Positions 23,291 through 33,700 of a DNA stretch of 42,668 bases are shown piece by piece. Numbering within the stretch: position 1 is the stretch's first letter; each line of letters begins with the position of its first letter. Position numbers and translations under genes: made by a program. This stretch comes from Spirogloea muscicola (Eukaryota; Streptophyta; Zygnematophyceae; Spirogloeales; Spirogloeaceae): assembly GCA_009602725.1 (NCBI GenBank), contig WELB01000027.1, forward strand, positions 777,106 through 819,773, written 5' to 3'. The notes beneath the pieces are model-generated. The model did not search any database. It worked only from the letters and a program-made list of their open reading frames with translations, and was not told the DNA's origin.

Positions 23291-26200
23291 ATGGCGGCGG
23301 TGGAGCTAGTGCAGGTGATTGGCCGCAACGGGCGCCTGGACGACGCGGCGCTGGAGGCCTTCGTTAGCGCGGCGCGGCTGCCCGAGGCCGGCCTCGACTA
23401 CGCCGTTGTCGCCATCATGGGGCCCCTGAGCAGCGATACGCCGCGCGCGCCCGCCGCCGCCGCCGCCGCCGCCGGCTGACGCTGTGGCTGAGCTGCGGCG
23501 TCGCAGGCAAGAGCACGCTGCTCAACCATCTGTTCGGCAAGTCCTTCCGCGAGATGGACGCCTCCGCCGGCAGGCCGGCGCCGCGCTCTCCCTCTGCCCG
23601 CTGGCTTCCACACCTGGCTGGCATAGACAGCCGCTCTCGCCTTTACCACGAGCCGCATGCTTCTGCCCGCCCTCCTCCTCTTCTGTTTTCGCCAGTGCCC
23701 TTCTTGAGCCCCCATTACTGGACGCCACCGCCAGCTGATGGTGCGCCCGCGCGCCTCAAAAGCCCGACGACGCTGGGAGTATAGCTGGGCCTGGCGGCGG
23801 CAGTCTCGCCGCCCACGCTCGGGATTGTCATTGAAGGCACCGACAGCAGTGATCGTGGCGAGGTGCGCCGCTCCTGCAGGACAGGTGTCCAGCCTGCTGC
23901 TGTGCCGGCAACTGCCAGCAAGATCGCTGCCGTGCGGCTGCAGACCAAGGCTCCAGCCCTACACAATACCATTTGCTGCAGGGTGGTGGGCAGGCCGGAC
24001 CTGTCGCCTGGTCGGTGCCGCGAGTGCTATGGCCGGCTCCTTGCAGGACACGGTGTTCGAGAAGCAGAGCACGCGTTTGGCACTCCCAGTTTCTGACGTC
24101 GTCATTATCAACATGTTAGTGCCGCCAGCTCGTGTGGTTGAGATGTTCCACGCCGGACACTTCAGAGCTGTCTGGGCATCCGGTCTCCCAACACCGCGCT
24201 TGCTTGCGCTTCGTCGCAACCCGCTCTTTGCCCAGTGTCGTCCCAATGAGCTGACACTGCCATCCCATGCTGCGCCCGCTGCCGCGGCAAGGTGGTGCTT
24301 CAGAGTTGGATGCAAGCAGGCCTCCACCAAGCGCCTTCTCAAGACCATTTCCCAGGTGTGCGGTGCAGCGACCAATGCCGCACCCAGCTGCAAACCTCAC
24401 GACAGATGCCAGCGGCGCTGACGCTGACGCGGGCGCCGGCGTGCAGGTGATGCTGCGGCAACTCATGCCGCGCAAGACCACACTGCTGTTCGTCATCCGC
24501 GACAAGACGGAAGTGCGCCACCGGCCACCGCAGCCTCCGACATCTACTTACGCCCACCCTGCGGGTGCCGTTGCCAAGCACGCCTGTCGTGCGTGCTTGG
24601 CCCGTTTCTGACAACGCCTGCCAGCCTGTGCAGACGCCCTTGGAGATGCTGGACTTGATCCTGCGTGACGACATCTAGAAGTTCAGCCCCCAGAAGCCTC
24701 CTGGACACCTGTCATCATCTGCGCCGCTGCTTTTGCAAGCTGCCCGCGGCCGCGCTGCTCGCCCCAGTGGCTTTCCTCTCTGGCGTTGCCTGACTACCGG
24801 CTGCGATCCACCACCCCGCAGATCTGGGACAGCGTCGTCAAGCCCGAGCAGTATGCAGCGGTGCCGCCGAGCAACTTCTTCAATTTGAGCAGTCCCCTCA
24901 CGCGCCACTTCCGCCTGACTCTTTGCCTGCTGCCAGCCCGCGCAGAGCAGCCGAGGTTGACCTGCACTCCCGTCCTTGCCCGCAGGTGGAGGTGACGGCC
25001 TTGGCCAACTTCAAGCATGAAGAGGAGCTCTTTAAGGAGCAGGTGTAGGAGCTGCGGGCGTGGTTCAGGACTGCGACTGCCCCAGGAGGGCTGGCCGGAG
25101 ACCAGAAAAATGTAGTGGCGGGGGTCGGCATATGCAGAAACTGTGCAGAAAATGTGGTGTGACAATTGCAACAACCGCGACCTCGACATGCCCACCCACA
25201 AGGTGCACTTGCCGCTGGACAGCTAGGGTGGCGCTCGTCCTCCTCCCCTGAGGCCATGTCTCACTTCATCGACAAAGTACTGTCCGGCACGTGGATGTCC
25301 ACTACAAGCATAGTTAAGTAGGCTTGCACTGGACATCTAGGACGACAGGCCAGCCTCTTGACCGGCCTGAGCTGCTGCCACGCAGGTGATGGTGGCAACA
25401 GTGCGGTGTGAGGACATTGTATGCGAGCAGCTGCAGGAGCTCCGTAATCAGCAGGCCTGTGACTGTTTGTTGATGACTTGCGCACTCTTACCTGAAAAAT
25501 GGCCACATTGGCAGCTGGGTTTCGCTTCGGGGACTGGTGGGCCTGCTGTGGCACAGAGGTCACACAACTCAATGTAACGTGTCCGGGCGGCTGCGGTGAT
25601 GGCAGGAGTGGCGCGACCTGGACGAGGCCGCAAAGGCAAGGGCCGTGGATGGCTTCGGGCGCCAGGCGTCAGCCATGTTGGAGCACTGCCTCGAGGGTAC
25701 GCTTTCGCGTGCTGCCATCTACGATGCCCCATGGCAAGTTGCGGCTGCAGCTCTGACGCTGTTGAGCCGGTTCTTGCTGCTCTGCAGGTACGATGCAGAG
25801 GCAGCCTATCAATATGAGGAGGTCCGACGCAGGAAGCGCGAGCTTCTCGTGTCCGAAATCGGCAAGCTCAAGCAGCCGGCATACACGGCCATGGTGGCGC
25901 ACCACCGTACGGCTGTGCTTGTTGCTTCCAAGGAGGCATTGGACCGGCAGCTCGCTACAGAAAATGACGTGCCATTTGCCGAGGCTGCAAATACCGAGAC
26001 GAGGGCCGCGGTCGAACGCTTTGACGCCAAGATGGATGATGTGCATGTCAGCCTGTTGGACTGGGATTCAGCAAAGCCGCGCAGGGAGCTCCTGCGTGAC
26101 CTCGACGCGCATGTGACAGCCGTGCGCTCGCAGAGGCCCGCTTCCACCGCCAAGGAGGCCGAGGTGGGAGCATATGCCGCTCGTTACAGCGGCTGGCAGC

Positions 26201-26334
26201 CGCAAGCTGGCACCGAAAAGCAAAAGCACTAAGGCATGTTGGGCGCTTCTGACGGAAGCATCTGCTTTGCCACAGGCCAACCTGGTGCAGGCTATCTCGG
26301 GCCCCTGCAGAGAGCAACTTCAGGCGGGAGGATA
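23291..26334 (+). pseudogene. SEY1/RHD3 copy C, broken, introns kept
   Basis: Exon 1 23291-23435 (MAAVELVQVIGRNGRLDD, ending GPLSS) has lost its GT donor (GATACG). Exon 2 is 23507-23573, followed by the shared GC donor. Exon 3 near 23762-23860 has a stop where copy D has the tryptophan of GVWLGL. Exon 4 lacks one of two aspartates (QDTVFEKQS). Exon 5 has altered active residues (WCFRVGCKQA for [10 protein letters not shown]). Exon 6 is near 24448-24513, and exon 7 has a stop in DDI*K. The exon 8 donor is changed from GTGAGC to TTGAGC. Exon 9 has a stop. Exons 11 and 12 (about 25610-26152) are fully open. It ends inside exon 13 near 26334. Too many losses for function. Confidence 0.87.
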
Positions 26335-27240
26335 AAAGGTGCATGCGTCTATCCACATCCCTCCAGCAGTCTCAAGCACTTGCTTTGCACCGCTGAGCCC
26401 GTTGCAGCAGCCTCCGGCTGCGTAGCGGGTTGCTCTTCCTCCCCTCAGCTCATATCAATATTGCTGACACGGGTGAGAAAGGGTTCTACCAAAAGAAATG
26501 CGTGTCTACTAAGAGAAAGGGGGTGAGGGCTGTGGAAAGGCAGCTCATCGACACATCTTGGACAAGGTCAAAGGGCCGAAGGTGCTAAAGCAACACAGCT
26601 ATGCAAGTGGCGAAGGTACTAAGAGCGCCTGTTTGCCACGCCTGTGGCTCGGCTAACAAATTGTATGAACACCCTCTGTATGCACCTGGCTGGCTTTTGC
26701 AATTGCTCAATATCAGCAGCTTCTCTTTATATACCTTAGCCCCCCTGGATCTTGGTCATATGTTGTGGCTGGCCTTTCAAGAAGTAAGCTCTGTTAAAGC
26801 TTTGAGGGCTGTGAAAAAACTCAAATAGAATCGACAAGGTCCAAAGGGCCGTAAGGCACATAGTCGAAAGCTACACAGCTATTCAAGTATTTCTTCAGTT
26901 GTGTGTTTCAGCGACTTTCGGCCCCTTCGGACCATGTCATTCCTTTTCGAGCTGGCTTCACACAGCCCACTCCCCCATTGGATGAGTTTACTTCTCTGTG
27001 TGAGTGACTACAAGTGAGTGACTACAGATGGATACTCGTGTTATTGCAAGTCAACAGCACCATTTTCGCCTGAACAGTCTACTGTCTGGTGTGGCCTCCC
27101 ATCCATTTCAAGCGCACCGCGCACCTTCTCTCCTGCTTGTCCATTCTTTTTGGGCTGGCTTTCCCAGCCACCAGTCAATCTGGCCGCGCTTTCTTCTCCT
27201 GCCCACTGCGACGTCGTGTGACTGTGACTGCGACTGCGAC
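26335..27240. repeat. Repeat-rich gene-free stretch
   Basis: Direct repeats of about 100 bp: 26522-26640 and 26795-26890 share GGGCTGTG, ATCGACA, AAAGGGCCG, ACACAGCTAT and CAAGT in that order. A short-hairpin copy sits at about 26935-26995, another at 27145-27195. A 6-bp microsatellite (GTGACT/GCGACT) lies at 27217-27241. No gene recognised. Confidence 0.5.
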
Positions 27241-27765
27241 GTTGGGTGTCAGCTTGTTTGCAGCGAGCGCAGGCTCATGCTTTGCACCGGAAAGCCTCAT
27301 GCTTTGCACCAGAAAGCTGGTCAAGCCTTAGCTGGTGGCAGAAGGGCTTGTCAAATGCCGTCCATTATTCGGGCATCAATCAGCGACCTCTGAGTGCTGA
27401 ATCGTGGTTACTGAGCGGGTTAGCTTAGCAGCAGGTGATGTACAACTGTCAATGTGGTTGCCCTTTGTACCTGTACTCAGTCCCTCTATCACAAATCAAT
27501 CATTCTTATCCCCACTGCGTTGAAGATAGAAGATAGAATATCGCGGCTGCTGATATCGAAAGAGCGGCTGTAAAAGAGAGAATTGGCACTCGCAATGGAG
27601 GCAAGGGCTGCGAAAAGCCAGCCCGAAAAGACTTGATAAAGGTTCGAAGGGGCCAAATAACGGAGGGGCCTAAAGCGCTTAGCAGTAAAAGATGAAAGCC
27701 AGCCAGGTGCAGAGGGTGTTCATTACCATATCAGCGTAGCCACAGGCTAGGCGGACAGGAATTCC
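26605..27765. repeat. Inverted repeat pair flanking LINE debris
   Basis: GCCTGTGGCT, GAACACCCTCTG and CACCTGGCTGGCTTT at 26640-26700 recur as the reverse complement at about 27690-27755. The arms are diverged and roughly 70-100 bp. Confidence 0.6.
27242..27475 (+). mobile_element. LINE C-terminus and 3'UTR (subfamily 1), degenerate
   Basis: GTGTCAGCTTGTTTGCAGCG, then GCACCAGAAAGCTGGTCAAG and GGTGGCAGAAGGGC match the coding tail of the 16 kb copies; GTGGTTACTGAGCGGGT marks the stop and start of the 3'UTR near 27405-27420. An internal 27-base stretch is doubled (ATGCTTTGCACC twice). Confidence 0.7.
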
Positions 27766-27768
27766 GTG

Positions 27769-28090
27769 TATTAGAAACTAATGTAGGCCAAATGGCCAAG
27801 TACAAAGGCAAGCACATCTAAAGATCTACATAACCTACAGCAGATTGACCCGCTCAATAACCACGGGTCAAAACATAAAGGTCACTAATCGATGCATGAA
27901 TGCTAGATGCCAGAAACGGAGCCCTTCTGCCACCAACTAGAGCTCGACCAGATTTCTGGTGCAAGGCACTAGCCTGAGCACGCTGCAAACAGGCCTAAAC
28001 TCGTCGTCGCAAGAGCGACAGATATGCAGCTGGCAATCCCATCTTAGCCGGAAACACATCTGCACGTCGAAAGTAGCCTAGATTGGCAAT
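27769..28090 (-). mobile_element. LINE C-terminus and 3'UTR (subfamily 1), reverse orientation
   Basis: The near-full reverse complement of the piece at 15817-16110: end motif CCGTGTATTAG at 27773, CAGATTGACCCG at 27841, ACCACGGGTC, CTTCTGCCACCAACTAGAGC, and CGTCGTCGCAAGAGCGACAG near 28010. It runs on to CACATCTGCACGTCG near 28068, as in the copy at 16530. Confidence 0.8.
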
Positions 28091-28099
28091 GTTTAGGCG

Positions 28100-29060
28100 G
28101 ACAGGGCGCTCTTAGTAAAGAAGTGCTCGCCCATAGAGAAGAGGTGCTGGCAAAGCGAAGTGCGCGCCCATAGAGAAGAGAGCCGGCAAAGCCAGCCCAA
28201 AAAAGAATGGACAATGTCCAAAGCCAAAGAAAGACTACTCTACCAAACACGACAACGCATTGGGAAGCTCAGTACCCGCGAGTGAGCAACATCAGGTCGG
28301 AGTAGCTCGTGGCCGGGAAGAAAGTGCTCGCCCATTGAGGATAGGGGCTGAAAAAGCCAGCCCAAAAAAGAATGAAGAGAGAGAGGCACTCCGTTGAGAC
28401 CTGGAGGCGGCGGCCAGAAGAAAGTGCTCGCCCAGGATAGGGGCTGGAAAAGCCAGCCCAAGAAAGAATGAACAGAGCACGTCCTGCGCGCCCGTGGACT
28501 GCGTCTGTCTTATTAGTACCTTGTGTCAGCTATAGAAACTTAAATGAGCAGAGGGGAGCTGCTGCAAGCCAGAAAGAGAAGAAGGCGCGCAGTCCGCATG
28601 AATTGAAAGGGCGGCCATCAAACCAACACAATATTCTAAACCCTTGCCGTGGTATGGAAGAGCTTAAAATTAAGAAGAAAGTGCTCGCCCATCGAGGATA
28701 GGGGCTGGAAAAACAAGCACACAAAGAAACAAAGCAGCTACGGATCACTCAGTAACCCCTGCTAAGCAGCCACCAGTCAATCTGGCCGCACTTCTTCTGC
28801 TAAGCAGCCCCAGGTCAGAGACGCTAGGCTCCTGGAAGTAGAAGAAAGTGCTCGCCCCTTGAGGATAGGGGTTGGAAAAGACAGCCCAAAAAAGAATGAA
28901 CAGAGTACGAGAAGGGTGGCCAAGGGAAGCGCTAAGGAAAACAAGCGCACAAAGAAAGAAAGCAGCTACGAATCACTCAGTAACCCCTGCTAAGAGAGAA
29001 AGCGCGGCCAGATTGACTGGTGGCTGGGAAAGGCCAGCCCAAAAGAATGGACAAGGTCTG
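28100..29060. repeat. Cluster of short hairpin repeats (about 48 bp unit)
   Basis: Copies, mostly on the minus strand, at about 28110-28205 (two, in tandem), 28318-28378, 28418-28473, 28677-28730, 28845-28905 and 28990-29056. In plus orientation of the window each reads GAAAGTGCTCGCCC, a variable ATTGAGGATA, GGGGCTGGAAAAGCCAGCCC and AAAAAAGAATG. CTGG and CCAG arms give a 7-bp stem with a 4-5 base loop. Further copies lie at about 10118, 11105, 19675, 21956, 22008, 26940, 27150, 27595, 29372, 29645 and 29948. Confidence 0.75.
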
Positions 29061-29110
29061 AGGGAGCTTGAGTGCGAACGACTAGGACTAAGACATCAGC
29101 CAGGGAACGC
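28740..29110 (-). mobile_element. LINE 3' ends, nested, reverse orientation
   Basis: CAGTAACCCCTGCTAAG at 28751 and 28979 is the complement of the LSRGY-stop end of a third LINE variant. CAGATCAGAGATGCTAGGCT or close variants (EPSISDLRLL on the minus strand) occur near 28812, 29608 and 30068. Hairpin-repeat copies lie between them. Confidence 0.6.
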
Positions 29111-29590
29111 TCAGTAACCTCTAGACAGGAGATGCAGATCCGAGTAGCTAGCTGGTGGAAAGACGTCGCCCTGACGGAAGCGGGAGGCCGCCGCCATAGC
29201 TCGGCCTGCGCGCAAGTGAACCGCGAAGGCGAGGGACCGCTGCATCGAGACGGCCAAACGCATACGGAACACCTGAGCGAGGGACCCGGCTACGTTGAAG
29301 CTGGGCTGCTCGCCCTGCTGCCCGAGGCGGCGGGCCGCTGCACGCCGCGCCAGGCGGTGGAGCAAGTCAAGAAGAAGTGGCACTCCCAATGGGGGCAAGG
29401 GCTGCGAAAAGCCAGCCCAGTCAAGCCGTTTGGAGCCAAAGGCTCCGTGCACGTCCACTGCCAGTGGAACGAACTCGTCGCCCACCGGGTGGTCAGAGTA
29501 CTTCCGTTCCTTCTCGCCCGCCGCTTGGCCGACTGCGTAGCCCGCCTCCTCCGACGAGCGTTTTGCACTGTTGGAAGCAAAGCTGTCAGC
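29111..29590 (-). mobile_element. LINE C-terminal coding piece (subfamily 2)
   Basis: The minus strand reads DEFVPLAVDVHGAFGSKRLD, a short insertion, DLLHRLARRAAARRL, AGSLAQVFRMRLAVSMQRSL, FAVHLRAGRAMAAASRFRQG and DVFPPASYSDLHLLSRGY, ending TGA at 29111-29113. Upstream, another frame carries QSAKRRARRNGS up to about 29590. It is the best preserved C-terminus of this subfamily here. Confidence 0.75.
29372..29425 (-). mobile_element. 54-bp in-frame hairpin insertion with 6-bp direct repeats
   Basis: Between RLD and DLL of the LINE frame there are 18 extra codons (LD-WAGFSQPLPPLG-VPLL) absent from the copy at 22777-22960. GTCAAG occurs at 29366-29371 and again at 29420-29425. The inserted sequence contains GGGCTGGC and GCAGCCC, matching the short hairpin repeat; a near-identical unit lies at about 27592-27640. 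Confidence 0.7.
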
Positions 29591-29950
29591 TGCCTGCTAA
29601 GCAGCCGCAGATCAGAGATGCTAGGCTCCTGGCTTTGAACATTGTCCATTCTTTTTGGGTTGGCTTTGCCAGCCCCTCTTCTCAATGGGCGAGCACCTTC
29701 TCCTGGGAGAGAGTCCCCTGGCCAGAGCCAGAGGCAGCAGCGAGGGCTCTGCCGGCCGCCCGCAGGTGCAGCGCGCGGGACACCGACCGCTGCAGCAGAC
29801 GGCCAAGCGCATCCGGTACACCTGCGCTAGCGACCCGGCTGCAGGAAAGTCCACCGGCTCCCCATGGAAGCGACGGGCGATGGCGTGGCGGGCGAGCTGG
29901 GTGAGCAACTCGAGCCACCGAGCGCCCAACGCCCATGCGTGTCAATCGCC
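29591..29950 (-). mobile_element. LINE C-terminal pieces (subfamilies 2 and 3)
   Basis: The minus strand 29929-29690 reads GARWLELLTQLARHAIARRF, then FPAAGSLAQVYRMRLAV and, after a frame change, HLRAAGRALAAASGSGQG. At 29590-29640 a fragment of the EPSISDLRLLS end is joined. A hairpin-repeat copy (GGGTTGGCTTTGCCAGCCCC) sits between them at 29656-29690. Confidence 0.6.
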
Positions 29951-30240
29951 AGCCCAAAAAAGAATGGACAGAGTACGAGAAGGGGGCCAGGGAAAGCGCT
30001 AAGAAAAACAAGCACACAAAGAAACAAAGCAGCTACGAATCACTCAGTAACCCCTGCTAAGCAGCCGCAGATCAGAGATGCTAGGCTCCTGGAAGTGGGT
30101 CCCCAGGCCAGAGGCAATTGAAATTAGGAGGCTCATACTCTGCTCAGGCAAAAACGAATGCAAAAAGGAAATTTCGTGTATTTGAAACAATCGAAGGCCA
30201 GTATGGCCAAGTACAGAGGTAAGCACATCTTATGACGTAG
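29951..30240 (-). mobile_element. LINE 3' ends (subfamilies 3 and 1), reverse orientation
   Basis: A hairpin remnant is followed by CAGTAACCCCTGCTAAGCAG (LSRGY-stop on the minus strand) near 30045, EPSISDLRLL-type sequence to about 30090, then at 30172-30240 the subfamily 1 3'UTR end (CGTGTATTTGAAAC and GGCCAAGTAC). Confidence 0.6.
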
Positions 30241-30260
30241 CAGCTAGCATCTAGCAGCTA

Positions 30261-30490
30261 CTGGAGCTGCTAGTGGAGTGAGGCAGCAGCTGTGCCAGGA
30301 GGAATGGAGGGGTGGGGGGGAGAAGAGGGCTGGAAGTGCCACGATTGGGGCCTTGACATCCTGTCCTGCTGGAGCTGCTAGAGGAGGAGTGAGGCAGCAT
30401 CCATAGCAGGAGGGATGGGGGGGTGGGGAAGGATGGCCGGAAGTGCCGATGAGGGTCTTGTCGACCTGGCCTGGCAGCAGTGGCAGGATG
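30261..30490 (+). repeat. Minisatellite, 108-bp unit, at least two copies
   Basis: CTGGAGCTGCTAG begins units at 30261 and 30369. Both contain GAGTGAGGCAGCA, a G-rich run, GGAAGTGCC and CTTG-(A/T)C. A third unit appears to start at about 30470 and runs into the N gap, so the gap may hold more copies. Confidence 0.75.
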
Positions 30491-30495
30491 AGGGA

Positions 30496-30629
30496 NNNNN
30501 NNNNNNNNNNNNNNNNNNNNNNNNNNNNNNNNNNNNNNNNNNNNNNNNNNNNNNNNNNNNNNNNNNNNNNNNNNNNNNNNNNNNNNNNNNNNNNNNNNNN
30601 NNNNNNNNNNNNNNNNNNNNNNNNNNNNN
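30496..30629. other. Assembly gap of 134 N
   Basis: It separates the minisatellite from intron 1 of SEY1 copy D. By comparison with copies B and C it should contain the 5'UTR and exon 1 (about 145 bases), so its true length is probably longer than shown. Confidence 0.8.
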
Positions 30630-30777
30630 CACGGCTGACGCCGCACGCTGCCGGCCCGGCGGCCACGCCCGCCGAGCCGCCGGCAATGACTTCCTCCGCC
30701 TCCGCCGCCGCCGCCGCCGCCGCAGCCGCCGCCGCCGCTGCTGGCTGACGCCGCGGCGGCTACCGGTTGTGGCGCAG

Positions 30778-33700
30778 GCAAGAGCACGCTGCTCAACCAC
30801 CTGTTTGGCACGTCCTTCCGCGAGATGGACGCCTTCGCCGGCAGGCCAGCGCCGCGCCCCCCACCGCTGCTCCGCGCTGGCCGGGTCCGGCCATGGAGCC
30901 GGCTGGCCCGCAGCTGACGGCGCGGCGGCCGGCGTGGCCCCGTGGGCGAGCAGGAGCCAGACGACGCAGGGCGTGTGGCTGGGCCTGGCGGCGGGCATCC
31001 GGCCGCCCACGCTCGTGTGCGACATCGAGGGCACCGACGGCCGCGAGCGCGGCGAGGTGAGCGGCAGCTCGGCCTGCTGTGCAGCGGCGGAGCGAGGGCT
31101 GCTGCAGATGGCGAGCCGGTCCTGATGTGCGCCTTTTGCCGCGGCTGTCGATGGGGCCGGCTGCTTGCAGGACGACACGGCGTTCGAGAAGCAGAGCGCG
31201 CTGTTTGCGCTCGCCGTCTCTGACATTGTCATCGTCAACATGTGAGTGCTGCCTGCCACCGTCGTTCACTTTCTACACACTGGACTCTTCACTGCTTCTG
31301 GATATTTGCTTAGTTTGAGCTCACGCTCGCTGGGTCTCAGCCAGCACCCATAATCCATGTTGTTAAAGTGAGCTGACGCAGGCAATTGCCACTGTCGCGA
31401 CTGCTCCTGCTGCTGTGGCAAGGTGGTGCCACGACATTGGGCGCGAGCAGGCCGCCAACAAGCCCCTCCTTAAGACCGTCTTCCAGGTGCGCGGTGCAGC
31501 AATTGAGTGCCGCACTCAGCTGCCACATTTACCACAGACCCCAGCAGCGTTGACGCTGTTTCTGGAGCTGGCGAGCAGGTGATGCTGCGCCTCTTCACGC
31601 CGCGCAAGACCACGTTGCTCTTCGTCATCCGCGACAAGACAAAAGTGCGCCACTTGCAATGCCGTTGCCAACGTGTTCTCAAGCCTGTCCTGCGGTGCAA
31701 TGCTGCCCAGTTGTGCATGCTTGGCCTGTGGCTGAGCCACCAACCAGCCCTGCCGCTGGTGGTGCAGACGCCGATGGAAACGCTGGAGCCAATCCTGCGC
31801 GAGGATATCCAGAAGGTCAGCCTCCGGCCGCCACCTGAGCAAATGTCATTGGCTTCCGCTGGCCAATGGCTGACTGTGCCACTGGCTGACTAGCGCTGCT
31901 CGTAACTCGTGGATCCCCCGTGGCACAGCTCAACGCCGCCACAACTGTTTATGCTGCAGATATGGGACAACATTGCCAAGCCTTCACAATATGCCGCGGT
32001 GCCGCTCAGCGACTTCTTCAACGTGAGCAGTCCCCCACAAGTGTTGCTCAGGAAACCCTTTGCCTGCTGCCACCTTATACACGGCTGACCTTCGCTTCTG
32101 CCCTCGAATGCAGGTGGAGGTGACGGCGCTGGCCAACTTCGAGGAAAAGGAGGAGCTCTTCAAGGCGCAGGTCATGGAGCTGCGAGACCGGTTCATGAAT
32201 TCGGTCGTGCCAGGGGGGCTGGCGGGCGACCGGCGCGGCGTCGTGCCGGCATCGGCATTCTCACTGAGCGCGCAGGAGATGTGGCGCATCATTCGGGAAA
32301 ACCGTGACCTTGACCTGCCCGCTCACAAGGTGCACTTGCTGGCTGGACAGCTAAGGTGGCCCTTGTCCTTGGAGCATGAATGTAGGACAACAGACCGGAC
32401 TCTCGAATGATGTGAGCTGCTGCTATGCAGGTGATGGTAGCAACGGTGCGGTGTGAGGATATTGCACGCGAGCAGCTGCAGGGACTCCGTAATCAGCAGG
32501 TCTGTGACTGCCAAGAGTTTGCTCTTTGATTGATAAGAAATTGCTTCAACGGCCGCTGACTTTCGTTCAACAAACTGCTGGGTCTGCTATGCATGGAGGT
32601 CGCACTACCTCGAGTCTGCAATCACACACTTCGGGCGGCTGCGGTGCTGGCAGGAGTGGCGCGACCTGGATGAGGCCGTGACGGCGAGGGCCGTGGATGG
32701 CTTCGGGCGCCAAGCGTCCGTGATGTTGGAGCACTGCATCGAAGGGTACGCTTTTGCGTGCTGCCATCTGCGATGCTCCATCAATAGTTGCGGCTGCGGC
32801 TCTGACGCTAAGGAGTCAAGCCTGCTCTTGCTGCTCTGCAGATACGATGCAGAGGCAGCCTACTTTGATGAGGGAGTCCGAAGCAGCAAGCGCGAGCTTC
32901 TCCTGTCAGAGATTGGCAAGCTCATGCAGCCCGCATACACGGCCACGGTGGCGCACCACCGTACAGCTGCGCTTATTTTCTTCAAGGAAGCATTGGACCG
33001 GCGGCTCGCTGCGGAAAGCGACGTGCCATTTGCCGAGGCTGCAAATGCCACGATGAGGGCGGCGGTCGAAGAATTTGACGCCAAGCTGGATGATGTGCAT
33101 GTCAGCATATTGGGTTGGGATACAGCAAAGCCGCGCGAGAAGCTCTTACGCGACCTGGAGGCGCATGTTGCAACCCTCCGGTTGCAAAGGCTCGCCGCCA
33201 TCACCAAGGAGGCTGAGGTGGGAGTGCTTGCAGCGCGCCGCAACAGCTGGCAGCTGAAGGCTGGCACCAGGATGGAGAGCCCTGATTCGTGAGGCGCGTC
33301 TGACAGACCAGTTGGCTACTGCCACAGGTCAACCTGGAGCGTGCGATCTTGGACCCCGCTGGAACGCTGCTCGATGCTGGGACGTCCGACACATGGCCTG
33401 CCCTGCGCGAGCTCCTGTCACGAGAGACGCAGAGTGAGCATTGCTCTAGCAGGCAGTCATTTTTGGCAACAGCTTCAACTTGTGTGGCTATTGCTCGAGT
33501 GTACCATGTGGCAGCTCTCTTGCAAGCTCGCACTGTCCTTTGAAGTGCGTGCATCTTCATAGCTTTACAGCTCAGCTCAGCATATACATCACTTACATAA
33601 GTTTGAAGCTCAAAGCCTGACTGAAGACGACCTTGGCGAGCCAGTTGCCGAGAGGAGTCTGGTGAAGTCAGTGGAGGGGTACAAGGTGGAGGAGGGCGAG

